Part shown: piece after piece, positions 35,501 through 42,823 of the stretch
How positions within the stretch are numbered: position 1 is the stretch's first letter
How the letters are laid out: every line of letters begins with the position of its first letter
Assembly (NCBI RefSeq): GCF_963576615.1
Contig: NC_088711.1
Coordinates: 11,278,869 to 11,342,868, forward strand
Direction of reading: 5' to 3'
Source of the DNA: Watersipora subatra
Taxonomy: Eukaryota; Bryozoa; Gymnolaemata; Cheilostomatida; Watersiporidae
Length of the DNA stretch: 64,000 nt
Position numbers and translations under genes: made by a program
Notes under the pieces: model-generated
What the model saw: the letters and a program-made list of their open reading frames with translations, nothing else
What the model was told of the DNA's origin: nothing
The model's database searches: none

Positions 35501-38500
35501 TCACGTTTGCTTCACTACATCATTCCATAGCTGATTCATTGATAGAAACAATAATTATTTAAAAAAACGATTATAAATAGTTGAAGCATTAAGGAATTCA
35601 GACTAACATTTCGATTCAATTACATTAAAGATCTGAAAGAGTCTAAGGAGACGTTTGCTGCTTGAATTAAAACAGGAAAACCATTTCTGGGCATTTTAAC
35701 CTTCAAATTCAAGCTAGTGCCAACAGCATACATATGCCTTTTCAAATAGAAAGTCACTTATTAAATCTGATTTAATTTTCATTTAAGTAAACAAATGCGT
35801 GTTTCTGAAGATTGTATTCACATTGAAGAAACAAGATCTTTAATTTTACTGTAATTTGAACACTACGAAATGGTAGTAGTCATGTTGGTCGATGTGAATG
35901 ATCAATCTTTATATGGATATAACTTACTATATTAGATTATATGTAGGCCATAATTACTAATGAAAATATTAATCCAGGACTTAGTATATTAGTCAGAATT
36001 ATCAGTAAAATAAGATTATGAACTGTTCACTTTTAGCAAATTTTTATCGAAAGAATTAGTGCATGAAATGTTGACTATTATTATAATGCACTTATTATTG
36101 TTGACATAAAGTATTAACTATACTACTAACAGTACTTTGCTAGCTATACTATTAACACTATTAACAGTACTGTACTAGCTATACTACTAACAGTACTGTA
36201 CTAGCTATACTCCTGAAACGTTCTCATACTAAAGTTTGAGTTATTTTACTTGTTCATGATGATTGGCCAGGGTTCAGCCATCATTAGTATCACACATTTG
36301 TTAAACATGCGTTCAGCCATTAACTGTTTTTCTAAATGTTAAAAAATTTGTTTTCACTTTGCAAAACCCTCATTATCAGAATAGACATTCATGAATGACT
36401 CTAAGGTATATAGCTGAACTACACGACTAGCAAACGCACATCTTGCACTATTGATAACAAGCATGCTGTGAGCCTGTATATAAGTGCACTTTGGGGCAAT
36501 TTTGATGGTTAGTGTTGACTCACTGTGCTTCACCTTGTGGCTCATATGAAGTATAAGCATTTATACCCAAACATCAGCGTAGTTCATAAGAAACCAATAT
36601 TTTTAACTGTCATTGGTCTCAAATATTCTCCTCTGTCCTGCAGGGAGGCACACTCTTCTCTTACAAAATGGGTCACTTTAAACAGAATCATTTACAGCCG
36701 GAGCAATCATATTTTATTGATACTATAACAATGCAAAAGTTTTTCTTGGGTAATAACATGTAGGTAGTCTCAATCGTTTCATTGCATTTCCTTCCGTGAA
36801 TTTAATTTACAAAGCAGTTGGTAAGATAATTTTCATTTTGTTTTGTAACATTTTTTGCTGCAGTATTTGGTAGCTTTGCTTATCAAATAATTTAGAAAGT
36901 TCTACATTGTTTTCAACTTATACTGCATCAACGTACAAAAGTAATCTGGTTTATTTGTCGCTTCATTATATATTCACTAGTCAACATAAGAAAATATAGC
37001 ATTGCTCCAATGCATCAGTAAAAGGGGTGATTAAAGTGAGAAAAAAAATTAAACTGAACGTTATCATAATCACAACCACAGGACACTGCAGTTGACAACC
37101 AAAATGATAGAACTGAAGATAACCCTGAACTGGAGTTCATTGATTATCCAGTTTGTACTACAGAATGTATGACTTATTTTGCAAAGGTATGTTCAAAACT
37201 ACTATTAATAAGCAAACCAGACCGTTACAGATAGAAAACTGTCTTTCATTCTATCACTACCAAACTACACATACATGTACTTGGATTGGCGAGCCATGCA
37301 TGGTTGTACAACGAATAGTTGGCAAACAAACTATGACACTCGATGTGAACTTTCTTACTTATTTAAATAAAGTACTATAAACCAAATACTTTGCTGATAT
37401 CATTTTAAAAGAGTTTTCTGACATTTCCTCGCGACACAGAAAGACTTCTTCTGAGTGCACATGAATGCCACGTGATAGAGATACGACTACTTAATCTGCC
37501 AACAGTTGGGCCATTCCTATTCTTGTTGCGTTCACTGTATGCATAAATTTAGTTAGCTGTATGTTCGCAATGTAATAGTATGTCAAGATCAAGAAGGAGA
37601 TCATTGCGGAAACGTCATTGAATAGATGGTTGCGCAAGTGTACGGGACGGCAAATCAATGAGGTTTTATCCTAGACTGCTCAGCGACTCCCAACTAAAGA
37701 TGAGAGTTGCTCATACACTACTGCATAATATCACATGGTGTCAGAACTGATAGCTATGCACAGAGTTGGTGGAGAAGCCTACTAAAGAAAAAGAACTGTA
37801 CAACATGCCACTACAAATGCAAAATTGTCCTTATTTTTTTATTGGTGACTGCCTTCCTCAGTTGTTGAAAGTGCAATAAAGCATTGATAGTGCAAGGCGA
37901 TATTCTTTTCTGACATACCATTGGTTAAAATGGCTGAATCCCAGTCTAAAGATGATAGATTCATTAAGAGAATTGAATTCTCCTCCGGCAATCTTGCTAC
38001 TCAATGGAAAGCATTTAAAATGCAGTTTGAGATTTACCGGCTAGCAAAAGACTACAGTAAAATGTTTCAAGAACAGCAGATTGCCAACATGCTGGTTCAG
38101 ATGGGGCGGAAAGCGTGCCAACCCACTCACAGTTTGTATATGAGTCAGAAGATGATAAAAAGAAAACACTTTAAAATACAGTAAAAACATTTGACCATCA
38201 CTCTGACCCGGCCAAGAACATAATATATGAGAGGGCTAAGTTCAACACCAGGTGAAGCAAGGCAATGCCAGCATTCACCAGTTTATTGTGGCTCTACAAC
38301 GACAGGCAGATCAATGTGAGTGTGGTGCAGTGAATAACGACTTGATTCGTGATAGAATTGTCATAGGTGTCAATGATGTGAAACCTCAAAAGTATCTCAT
38401 GGACATGACATGACTTAGATTTAAACAAGTGGATTCAAAAAGCGAAGCCTGACAAACACCTGACAATTTAGATACCGTCCACAATGCTACCAGAGAGCCT

Positions 38501-41500
38501 TACCATGCCAATGAGAAATTCCCTTCATCCAAGCACCCTTGCTGCACCAAGTGTGCATTCCACAGGTTTGGAAAGTGCCCGGCTAAATTCACAACCTGCA
38601 AAGCATGTGGAGAGAGAAGGTACTGAGCAAGATCTACACTCCGCAAGAAGCCGGCAGGCAAGCCGATTAACAAGGTTGTATCAGAGCAATGACTCAGAAT
38701 TTGCCAATGGCTTATTTTTATGGTCCAAATCTTTCTGACTACATGGCTTTAATGGATATACACTCGACAGCATACAAGAAACCGAAAAAGCATGGTATTG
38801 CAACCTGAGCTCCAATGACATAAAAATATGTTTTAAAGTTGACACAGAGGCCTCTGTGACAGCTCTCCCAGTGAAAAGGTCTAGAAAGTTAGGAGTGTAA
38901 AGACAACTTCACTTCAGAACGCAACCAAGAAGCTGATAGCAGCAGGTAACCAAAAGCTTAATGTATGCAGATCTGCCAAGATACCACTAAGGTATAAATC
39001 CAGAGAAACTAGAAAACATCTACTTTATCAGAGTGTTAGTGACACCTTTGCTCGGCAAACCGGCCATATCAAGATTACGGATGATAGAGTTCATTGATGG
39101 GACCTCCACTGATGGATGGATCGAGAAATATCCAAGATTGTTTAGTGAACTGGGTACTATAGTAACATGAGCGAACATTATATCGAAAAAGGATGCAGAA
39201 CTGTTTACTCACGCTGTACCACAAAGAGTAGCTGCAGCAAGAAAGGAGTCACTGCATCAGGAGCTGCGGCGAATAGAGGCCCTAGAAGTTATCGGAAAAG
39301 TTGAAACCCCCACGGAATGGTGCGCACCTTGTATTGTGGTCTCAAAGGAAAATAGAAAAATCCAATTCAGTATTGATTTCGCCAAATTGAACGAATCTGT
39401 ACTTCGGAAAGTCCATCAACTACCCACCATGGAAGAGACACTCAGCAACTTAGAGAATGCAGAATACTTCAGCAAGATGGATGCAAACAGCGGGTCCTGG
39501 CAGATGAAGCTAAATACTACATCTCAGAAACTAACCACATTCATCTCGGCATTTGGTAGATATTTCTGTAAACACTTGCCTTTCGGAATCTCATTAGCAC
39601 CAGAGAGTTTTCAAAGGGAGATGCAAAGAACACTTGCGGGTTTCTGCCAGATGTATAACATTCTAGTGCACGCTCCAACCCAAGAAGAACATGACATGAT
39701 ACTGAAAAAAGTATTGGTAAAGTTGCAGGCCGCTGGAATTAACTGTCTGGAACCCAGACAAATGTGAATTCAGCAAGAGGAGTATCACGTTTCTTGGATA
39801 CGTCATTGGCAAACATGGGATATATGTAGACCCTGAAAAAATGACAACTGTACAAAATTACCCGGCACCATAGAACAGAAAAGAACTAAGGTGATTCTTT
39901 GGTATTATCAATTATATTGGGAAGATCTCTCTTTTCTTAGCAACTGACAGGTCTGCCCTGAGAGAATTGCTTCTGAAGGATAAGGAGTGGATTTGGGATG
40001 CAGATCAGGCCAAACAGTTTGCAGGACTGAAGGATAAACTGGCGTCACCCTTACACGCTATAAGTTGGAAGCAGAAACGATGGTAAGCACTGATGCCTCG
40101 TCCTATGGCCTTGGTGCTGTCATAATGCAGAGGGTTGGAAATGCCTGGAGGCCTGTAGCTTACGCGTCTAGAACAATGTCTCCCGCTGAGACCAAATATG
40201 CCCAGATAGAGGGAGAAGCGCTCGCAATCGTTTGGACATGTGAAAAATTTGACTTTTATCTGGCAGGAAGAAAGTTTTACATTGAGACCAACCACAAACC
40301 GCTCATTTCAGTTCTGGGGAAGAAGGAATTATCCAGTTTACTGATTTGAATTCAGCGTTTCCGTTTAAAACTAATGGCATATGATTACGATATTTCATAA
40401 ACGCTTGATCAGAAACTGGTTTTGGCAAATGCCCTGTCACGCTCACCCCTGCCAGGTCATACAATGGATGAGAAGAATGCCATTGTGAATGTTTTGTACA
40501 TTTATTTCTGTGCCTTGCCATTTCTGTTATAGATGGCTGTGGTGTTGAGTAATTCTATTGTTAATAACCTCAATGTCCCTAATATTAATACCGTATCAAT
40601 CAAAGGGCTTAATTGGTGTCAGGCATCCAAATATAGTCTCCCACCGAAACAATCTGCGCGAGAAACACACATTCATCATAATTGGGCCACTAAGGTTCAC
40701 CACTAAGCACCAGTCTAGAAAAGAAGTGGTTTTCGTAGAAACCAATCTGTTGTCTGTCAAGCAAAGCTTTGAACCTTTCTATAACGAACTACACTTTCTG
40801 GACCTTAAAGGTTGACTTGCAACAAAATTCACATTACAGTTATTTGGTATCAAAAGATTCATCATATCTTACTCTGCTGTGTTGTAGGTGCAAAATATGC
40901 GGAAATGTGATTACAAGGTCTTAAAAGCTCAAAAACGAACAGTTAATCGCCCCCATCACAAAACCGTCGTAGATTAGAATCTCTTTCCAAAATGGCTCAA
41001 ATGGGACATAGTTGTACAAGATGGCTTCTGTTTACACTTTCACGCAACCTCATTCATCGAAATATTTTCACAAATATACTTCACTCATTCAATAAAACCA
41101 TGTCTATTGTTCTTACGCGTCTATTTCATCATCATTGTAATGCTGTCATTTTGAGCACTAATATCTCAAAACCTACCATAAAAATTTGTTTAATTTTTTT
41201 AACCTTAGCTCGAAGTAGTGCATATCATCCTCTGATAAACATGACGAGCCTGTTGGCCACCTGTGATAGTCGAAAAATGCTGCAGAAATTATTCGCACCG
41301 TTTGGCAGGAAGTATGGGTCCCATGATCAGATTACGACTAGACAATAGACCAAGCCGAAACAAAACTGTAAACTAGCAAGCGTCTATATTTGGTAAGGGC
41401 TCTTCGGTAAAACCCAAAGTGATTGTCATAAACTAGTGCTACGAGAAGTTTGATATTGAGCCTTTTATTGGCCTTTCAATTTACATGAGAACATCACGTG

Positions 41501-42823
41501 ACTAAACAATAACCAAATGTAATGACTACATCAAAGAAATAAACTGATTGCAATCTACGGTAGTTTCGTGATGGCGGCGATTAACTGTTCATTTTTTAGC
41601 TTTTAAGAGCTTGCAATCACATTTCCACATATTTTGCATCTACAACACAGCAGAGTAAGACATGGTGAATCTTTTGATACCAAATAACTGTAATGTGAAT
41701 TTTGTTGCAAGTAAACCTTTAAGCCAATACCATATACAATATTTTCCATAGTTTTGAAAAATACAACAACCTGACAGCTAGTCGTCCTATTTATGTCAGC
41801 TTTCTACCCCGAGTGGAAGACTAAAGGACATGTAGTGATAGAAAACCGCAGAATCTTTGAATTTAATAATGCCTATATTTGCCAATACTAAACATTGCAA
41901 ACGCCATCTTATGGAGATGCAAAAATTGATGTCTTGATGCAAAAATTGATGGGCCGAATGCTTATGGATGGTCTACACCCTACCGTAGCCACACTCCATA
42001 AATGGAAGGCAGAAATTTCGAAGGTTATATGCCTCATATAAAAAAATATTGTACTGTCCTAGCACCTCTTCAGTAATGCACTTTATGTCCTTGTTTTAGT
42101 AATGCATTTTATGTCCTCACTTTACACCTTTTGTTGTTCGTGTCTCGCTTTCCCACTTTCTTATGTCTCACCGACAAGTTTTATTTTGGAGATAAGTAAA
42201 TTTGTTGTATGGAATTTTGTTGATGCTTCTAGTTTGATGGTGCGATAGCATCTGTCGAGAGTATATGTGCTTGGAAAGGAGGTGTACAATAGTATGTCAA
42301 TGTCCAAAAGGAGATCATCGCGGGAACGCCATTGAATAGACAGGAGCGCAACTGAACGGGCGGCAAATCAGCGAGTGTTTATCCTAAACTGCTCAAGACT
42401 CACAAATAAAGGTGAGAGTTGTTTATACACTACTGCATAGTATAACAATTACAATAATTTACGCGAGCGTATTGCGTGTCGCCCATCAGTAATTCTCAAT
42501 CAATACGAAATATCCACAGGTGCAGTATTCAACGTGAGCATTACATCAACAGCACGCTTAATAATCTGGTAACTTTTCACTGTTGTGAATGGTTATGTAC
42601 AGTAGCGCTGTTATAACGATCACATTCTAGTGTCATAGGTGTTAGATTATTAATGCTACCACTGATGCACTTTGACAGATGGAGCGAGGTCGTGAAAATT
42701 AACGTGTACATGCATCAATCAATACATTATTAAACAAAAAACCGTCAATTTTCTTACCAAGATGCAACTACAAATAATTAAAACTCCAAAGCACACCAGC
42801 GGTTGCACGCGAAGGCGTTTCAT
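8504..42823 (-). CDS. PDIA5: PDIA5-like protein disulfide isomerase, four CGHC domains (19 exons)
   Basis: ER thiol-disulfide oxidoreductase. Exons in transcript order: 42758-42823, 34077-34191, 33843-33930, 32516-32581, 30381-30519, 27728-27856, 26827-26918, 26541-26609, 24187-24323, 22861-22928, 21875-21969, 20203-20408, 19524-19594, 17765-17893, 14805-14985, 13269-13336, 12552-12646, 11614-11682, 8504-8564. The sum is 1944 nt (647 aa) with every junction in phase. Exon 1 encodes a signal peptide (MKRLRV, then a hydrophobic run). Exons 2-5 encode the non-catalytic N-terminal domain ([14 protein letters not shown] motif). Four thioredoxin domains follow, with CGHC at about residues 180, 302, 425 and 552, each with a later cis-Pro motif (GYPT, GFPT, GYPT, GFPA). 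The protein ends NDDEL, a KDEL-type retention signal. Human PDIA5 is 519 aa with three such domains (CSMC, CGHC, CPHC), so one domain is extra here. Confidence 0.93.
8945..9740. repeat. TATGGAAATG minisatellite inside the foldback element
   Basis: About 800 bp of 13-17-bp units alternating TATGGAAATGAAT and TATGGAAATGGAAATAA. A longer block containing the variant AAATAGAAAT recurs about 137 bp apart (9341 and 9478), which indicates higher-order expansion. It splits the left arm of the 8683-11402 transposon. Confidence 0.93.
9903..10790 (-). repeat. AT-rich dispersed repeat with a GC hairpin end, tandem partial copies
   Basis: It starts with CCCGGTGTTGCCCGAGTAAT, followed by AT-rich sequence (ACTTTTAAACTTCATATCATG) that recurs at about 10110, 10350 and 10460. 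The same head recurs at 13668. In reverse complement the head reads GGGCAACACCGGGTAGTAC, close to the right end of the 31660-31935 repeat. It fills the loop of the foldback transposon. Confidence 0.6.
10811..10852. repeat. Perfect hairpin
   Basis: AAGCAAAGATGTCCACTA, a 4-base loop, then its reverse complement. It lies within the interior of the foldback transposon. Confidence 0.75.
11045..11090. repeat. Hairpin in the right arm of the foldback transposon
   Basis: CCAATGATATACAGCCCC, an 8-9-base loop, then GGGGGCTGTATATCATTGG. It marks where the long arms of the 8683-11402 element lose homology. Confidence 0.7.
12862..12995. repeat. Dispersed repeat copy (pairs with 6349-6490)
   Basis: A direct-orientation partner of the copy in the ERLEC1-like gene, with the shared core GAAACAAATATTTCCATTAG. 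It lies in the PDIA5-like intron between exons 16 and 17. Confidence 0.6.
13663..13870 (-). repeat. Second copy of the GC-hairpin-ended dispersed repeat
   Basis: It begins GCCCGATGTTGCCCGGGTAA, then AATAAAAAAGTC and AT-rich sequence with ACTTTTAAACTTCATATCAC and AATAATTAGCAAGTGATGGC, all shared with 9903-10600. Confidence 0.6.
15188..15855. mobile_element. Mariner-like MITE, TA target duplication
   Basis: The left end CCGTAAGTCCTTATGCTCAG pairs with a right end whose reverse complement is CCATAAGTCCTCATGCTCAA. TA dinucleotides flank both sides (15186-15187 and 15856-15857). It is 668 bp without a coding frame, locally GC-richer than its surroundings, and inserted in the PDIA5-like intron between exons 14 and 15. 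Confidence 0.78.
16220..16339. repeat. 120-bp hairpin, small foldback element
   Basis: Two arms of about 55 bp, with only a few mismatches, pair around a loop of about 10 bases. The ends are CACGGGC and GCCCGTG. The stem is GC-rich compared with its surroundings. No clear target duplication was seen. If transcribed in the PDIA5-like intron it would form a long double-stranded stem. Confidence 0.85.
16620..16746. repeat. Cluster of nested hairpins
   Basis: TTCTTGAAGTTGCATAAACTTCAAGAA is a short hairpin. Next to it, CTCAAAAGAAAA and TTTTCTTTTGAG form another, with outer arms GATCGTGG and AACGATC extending it. Probably the remains of a foldback element. Confidence 0.6.
17041..17070. repeat. (TA)n microsatellite
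   Basis: A TA-rich run beside the 17105-17437 palindrome. Confidence 0.8.
17105..17437. repeat. 333-bp almost perfect palindrome
   Basis: The arms are about 165 bp, mirrored around a 3-base spacer (ACA, about 17270), with only two mismatches noticed. The central sequence is AATTGCAAT-ACA-ATTGCAATT. The ends run into TA-rich DNA. It is either a foldback MITE with almost no interior or a recent inverted duplication. It lies in the PDIA5-like intron between exons 14 and 15. Confidence 0.93.
17490..17670. repeat. TATA-rich low-complexity tract with short palindromes
   Basis: Runs of ATATAT interspersed with ACATAT and GTTATATA blocks. The open frames here are low-complexity artefacts rich in Tyr and Ile. 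Confidence 0.85.
17936..18017. repeat. 41-bp tandem duplication
   Basis: AGACATTGTATGCTATCATA and the following bases are repeated twice, 41 bp apart, just upstream (in transcript sense) of PDIA5-like exon 14. Confidence 0.8.
18183..19443 (+). repeat. Left arm of a large inverted repeat around PDIA5 exons 12-13
   Basis: The segment pairs in inverted orientation with 20578-21053. Shared blocks include CAGCTCAGATGTAGAGATAT near 18190, TGGAGTGACAGCGCGTATGA near 19260, and the inner end AAGTAAATCAATGTTTTG near 19410. Without the 793-bp insertion at 18420-19212 the arm is about 470 bp. It ends about 80 bp from exon 13. Confidence 0.85.
18420..19212. mobile_element. Foldback MITE with TTAA target duplication (piggyBac type)
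   Basis: The left end ACCATGACTACCACAAACAG mirrors the right end (reverse complement ACCATAACTGCCACGAACAG). The arms pair over about 330 bp. TTAA flanks both sides (18416-18419 and 19213-19216). The paralogous arm at 20578-21053 has the unoccupied site (GCCTCAAGTTTTATC where this arm has GCCTTAA, the insert, then TTAAGTTTTATC), so the borders are supported by an empty-site comparison. Confidence 0.88.
19694..20115 (+). mobile_element. Truncated mariner-like MITE copy
   Basis: It starts after TA with CAGTAATACCTTGAAATACA and shares CTTGAGATATGAGACAAATT and TTTCAAGTGTGTGTATAGTA-type blocks with the full copy at 23178-23964. Its right end is missing. It lies between PDIA5-like exons 12 and 13, inside the inverted-repeat loop. 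Confidence 0.7.
20578..21053 (-). repeat. Right arm of the inverted repeat around PDIA5 exons 12-13
   Basis: The inverted partner of 18183-19443 without the TTAA insertion. With the left arm it brackets exons 20203-20408 and 19524-19594. It may be one dispersed element present in opposite orientations. Confidence 0.85.
21875..24323 (-). other. PDIA5: PDIA5-like thioredoxin domain 2 (exons 9-11)
   Basis: Exons 24187-24323, 22861-22928 and 21875-21969. The Trp codon of WCGHC is split T|GG by an intron. Motifs are [33 protein letters not shown] and [11 protein letters not shown]. Exon-end phases are 1, 0 and 2. It corresponds to the second thioredoxin domain of vertebrate PDIA5. Confidence 0.92.
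23178..23964. mobile_element. Mariner-like MITE, complete ends
   Basis: The left end CAGTCATACCTCGCCATATG and the right end (reverse complement CAGTCACATCTCGATATACG) are flanked by TA (23176-23177 and 23965-23966). Ends of the form CAGTCATACCTCG are widespread among animal mariner-type elements. It has no transposase frame. It lies between PDIA5-like exons 9 and 10. Confidence 0.82.
24419..25710. mobile_element. PIF/Harbinger-like DNA transposon remnant
   Basis: The left end AGGTGTAAACACACTAGGC pairs with a right end whose reverse complement is AGGTATAAACACACTAGGC. A 3-bp direct repeat TCA (24416-24418 and 25711-25713) flanks it, and 3-bp duplications are typical of PIF/Harbinger. A short basic open frame near 24600-24715 ([13 protein letters not shown]) could be a fragment of its coding region, though I do not recognise it. 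A LINE fragment (25010-25545) is nested within. Confidence 0.72.
25010..25545 (-). mobile_element. 5'-truncated non-LTR retrotransposon (3' end of RT ORF)
   Basis: A 142-codon minus-strand frame (25109-25537) has the C-terminal signature of CR1/jockey-type LINEs: [19 protein letters not shown], a Leu/Ile-rich middle, and [18 protein letters not shown] near the stop. The catalytic reverse transcriptase core is absent. A TATA-rich tail follows the 3' end near 25010. It is nested in the Harbinger-like element and lies on the same strand as the PDIA5-like host gene. Confidence 0.8.
25789..26196. mobile_element. MITE with TACTTTTCGGACTATAA-type end
   Basis: The left end ATACTTTTCGGACTATAACC and the right end (reverse complement of a segment near 26165-26190) are related imperfectly. 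Internal blocks TATAAGCCGCAT recur near both ends. The interior has a GC-rich hairpin at about 26037-26104. Exact borders are uncertain. Confidence 0.55.
26037..26104. repeat. Hairpin within the MITE
   Basis: TTTCTTTCACCGCTAG and CTAGCGATGAAAGAAA arms, with GGCGCACTAACC and GGTTAATGCGCC continuing the stem around a short AT loop. Confidence 0.75.
26968..27215 (-). repeat. tRNA-derived SINE copy 1
   Basis: On the minus strand it has an A-box-like GGTAGTGGTTAGCG, a degenerate B box, then GTTTCGGACAGGCGGAC and a terminal ATTATAGTAAAGAT. It shares the terminal block with the copy at 62042-62290 and an upstream block (ATGACGATCTCTCACG on +) with the copies at 27410 and 51632. Confidence 0.7.
27410..27645 (-). 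repeat. tRNA-derived SINE copy 2
   Basis: The minus strand reads TGGCGCAGATGTTAAAGCG (A-box region), then GCGTTCGAATCCTG (B box GTTCGAATCC). The best-preserved RNA polymerase III promoter of the four copies. It is not a functional tRNA: no cloverleaf with an acceptor stem was evident. Confidence 0.72.
28111..30243. mobile_element. TTAA foldback MITE, family 1, copy A (with nested element)
   Basis: The left end AATGTTGACTTGCAAC and the right end (reverse complement AGGTTGGCTTGCAAC) are flanked by TTAA (28107-28110 and 30244-30247). Near-identical blocks (CAAAAGATTCACCATGTCTT, AGGTGCAAAATATG) recur in copy B at 40809-41718. Removing the nested element 28140-29390 and its TA leaves about 880 bp, close to copy B at 910 bp. 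Confidence 0.87.
28140..29390. mobile_element. Nested TA-flanked transposon inside the TTAA MITE
   Basis: Ends CCCTAGGACACTTAT and ATAAGTGTCCTAGGG are exact inverted repeats, flanked by TA (28138-28139 and 29391-29392). The element splits CACATTACAGTTATTTG, which is intact in copy B near 40830. It has no open frame with a recognisable transposase. Repeated TTCGC/GCGAAA motifs appear near both ends. Confidence 0.88.
31660..31935 (+). repeat. Dispersed repeat with a GC hairpin near its 3' end, Helitron-like?
   Basis: It begins TTTCTCAAAGTCCGTATGTC and ends ACACGGGCAACGCCGAGTGG, then CACAGCTAATATATA. A TC start, a small hairpin and a CTAR-type end are compatible with a Helitron-derived repeat, but the end is CTAAT and the assignment is tentative. 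The hairpin block also occurs, inverted, at 9903 and 13663. Confidence 0.45.
32985..33105. repeat. 30-bp minisatellite, 4 copies
   Basis: The unit ACACCCAGCAGCAGGCTGTC plus TGCCTCTTAG repeats four times with few differences. Because the unit is a multiple of three, several frames stay open on both strands (for example repeated RQPAAGCL), which is a period artefact and not a gene. It lies in the PDIA5-like intron between exons 3 and 4. Confidence 0.93.
33430..33660. repeat. TATA-rich low-complexity tract
   Basis: Repeated TATATAGTATA/CTGTATA blocks between PDIA5-like exons 3 and 4. Confidence 0.85.
34285..34700 (+). repeat. Left arm of an inverted duplication (pairs with 36560-36945)
   Basis: Shared blocks include TACATGTTATTACCCAAGAA, TTTAAAGTGACC and CTGCAGGACGGAGGAGAATA, all inverted at 36560-36945. 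The arms are about 400 bp at roughly 80% by eye, with a 1.86-kb spacer. It lies in PDIA5-like intron 1. Confidence 0.8.
36115..36215. repeat. ~35-bp tandem repeat, 3 copies
   Basis: ACTACTAACAGTACTGTACT and AGCTATACT blocks repeated about three times. Confidence 0.75.
36560..36945 (-). repeat. Right arm of the inverted duplication
   Basis: The inverted partner of 34285-34700. The 1.86-kb between the arms has no recognisable transposase. Confidence 0.8.
37571..37735 (+). repeat. 5' LTR (165 bp)
   Basis: It starts TGTAATAGTATGTCAA and ends TACTGCATAATATCACA. It matches 42283-42446 along its length with scattered substitutions. Confidence 0.85.
37921..38740 (+). pseudogene. Gag remnant with zinc knuckle
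   Basis: The frame at 37921-38184 ([33 protein letters not shown]) looks like a Ty3/gypsy gag N-terminus. After frameshifts, a cysteine-rich segment near 38530-38630 ([21 protein letters not shown]) resembles the nucleocapsid knuckle seen in such elements. Confidence 0.72.
38838..38890 (+). pseudogene. Aspartic protease remnant
   Basis: [11 protein letters not shown] occupies the place of the protease active site. The normal Asp-Thr/Ser-Gly is DTE here, so the Gly is lost. Confidence 0.55.
39240..40500 (+). pseudogene. Reverse transcriptase and RNase H remnant
   Basis: The RT frame (39336-39767) keeps FSKMDANSG and [20 protein letters not shown], but the Tyr-x-Asp-Asp box is replaced around MYNILVH. 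After a frameshift the connection domain continues ([11 protein letters not shown]) to RNase H at about 40065-40349, with [12 protein letters not shown] later conserved Asp reads Asn in ETNHKPL. A decayed, inactive copy. Confidence 0.87.
40809..41718. mobile_element. TTAA foldback MITE, family 1, copy B
   Basis: The left end AGGTTGACTTGCAACAAAAT and the right end (reverse complement AGGTTTACTTGCAACAAAAT) are flanked by TTAA (40805-40808 and 41719-41722). The arms pair over about 185 bp. It sits inside the LTR retrotransposon, so it inserted after that element. The frame at 40992-41348 is in its interior and has no recognised domain. Confidence 0.88.
42283..42446 (+). repeat. 3' LTR (164 bp)
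   Basis: It starts TGTACAATAGTATGTCAA and ends CTACTGCATAGTATAACA, after a purine-rich tract. Confidence 0.85.
42758..42823 (-). CDS. PDIA5: PDIA5-like exon 1 (signal peptide)
   Basis: The ATG is at 42823 on the minus strand. The exon encodes 22 residues: a basic start (MKRLRVQP), then [14 protein letters not shown], a typical ER signal core. The donor is TTG|GTAAGA at 42757, and the exon ends in phase 0, which is what exon 2 at 34191 needs. The exon is too short to appear as a long open frame. It lies 8.6 kb upstream of exon 2, with a Ty3/gypsy element in between. No transcript confirms it, but hydrophobicity, donor strength and phase all agree. Confidence 0.75.

Larger units (their letters stand above)
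37571..42446 (+). mobile_element. Decayed Ty3/gypsy LTR retrotransposon
   Basis: Two short LTRs (37571-37735 and 42283-42446) flank remnants in the order gag, protease, reverse transcriptase, RNase H. Right after the 5' LTR, TGGTGTCAGAA looks like a tRNA primer-binding site. A purine tract, GGAAAGGAGG, precedes the 3' LTR. The coding regions carry frameshifts and stops, and no integrase is visible between RNase H and the 3' LTR, where a TTAA MITE (40809-41718) sits instead. No target duplication was found. It lies in intron 1 of the PDIA5-like gene in antisense orientation. Confidence 0.9.

Noticed and set aside
40992-41348. 118-codon open frame as a transposase or host gene
   Set aside because: It lies wholly in the interior of a TTAA MITE and shows no recognisable domain.
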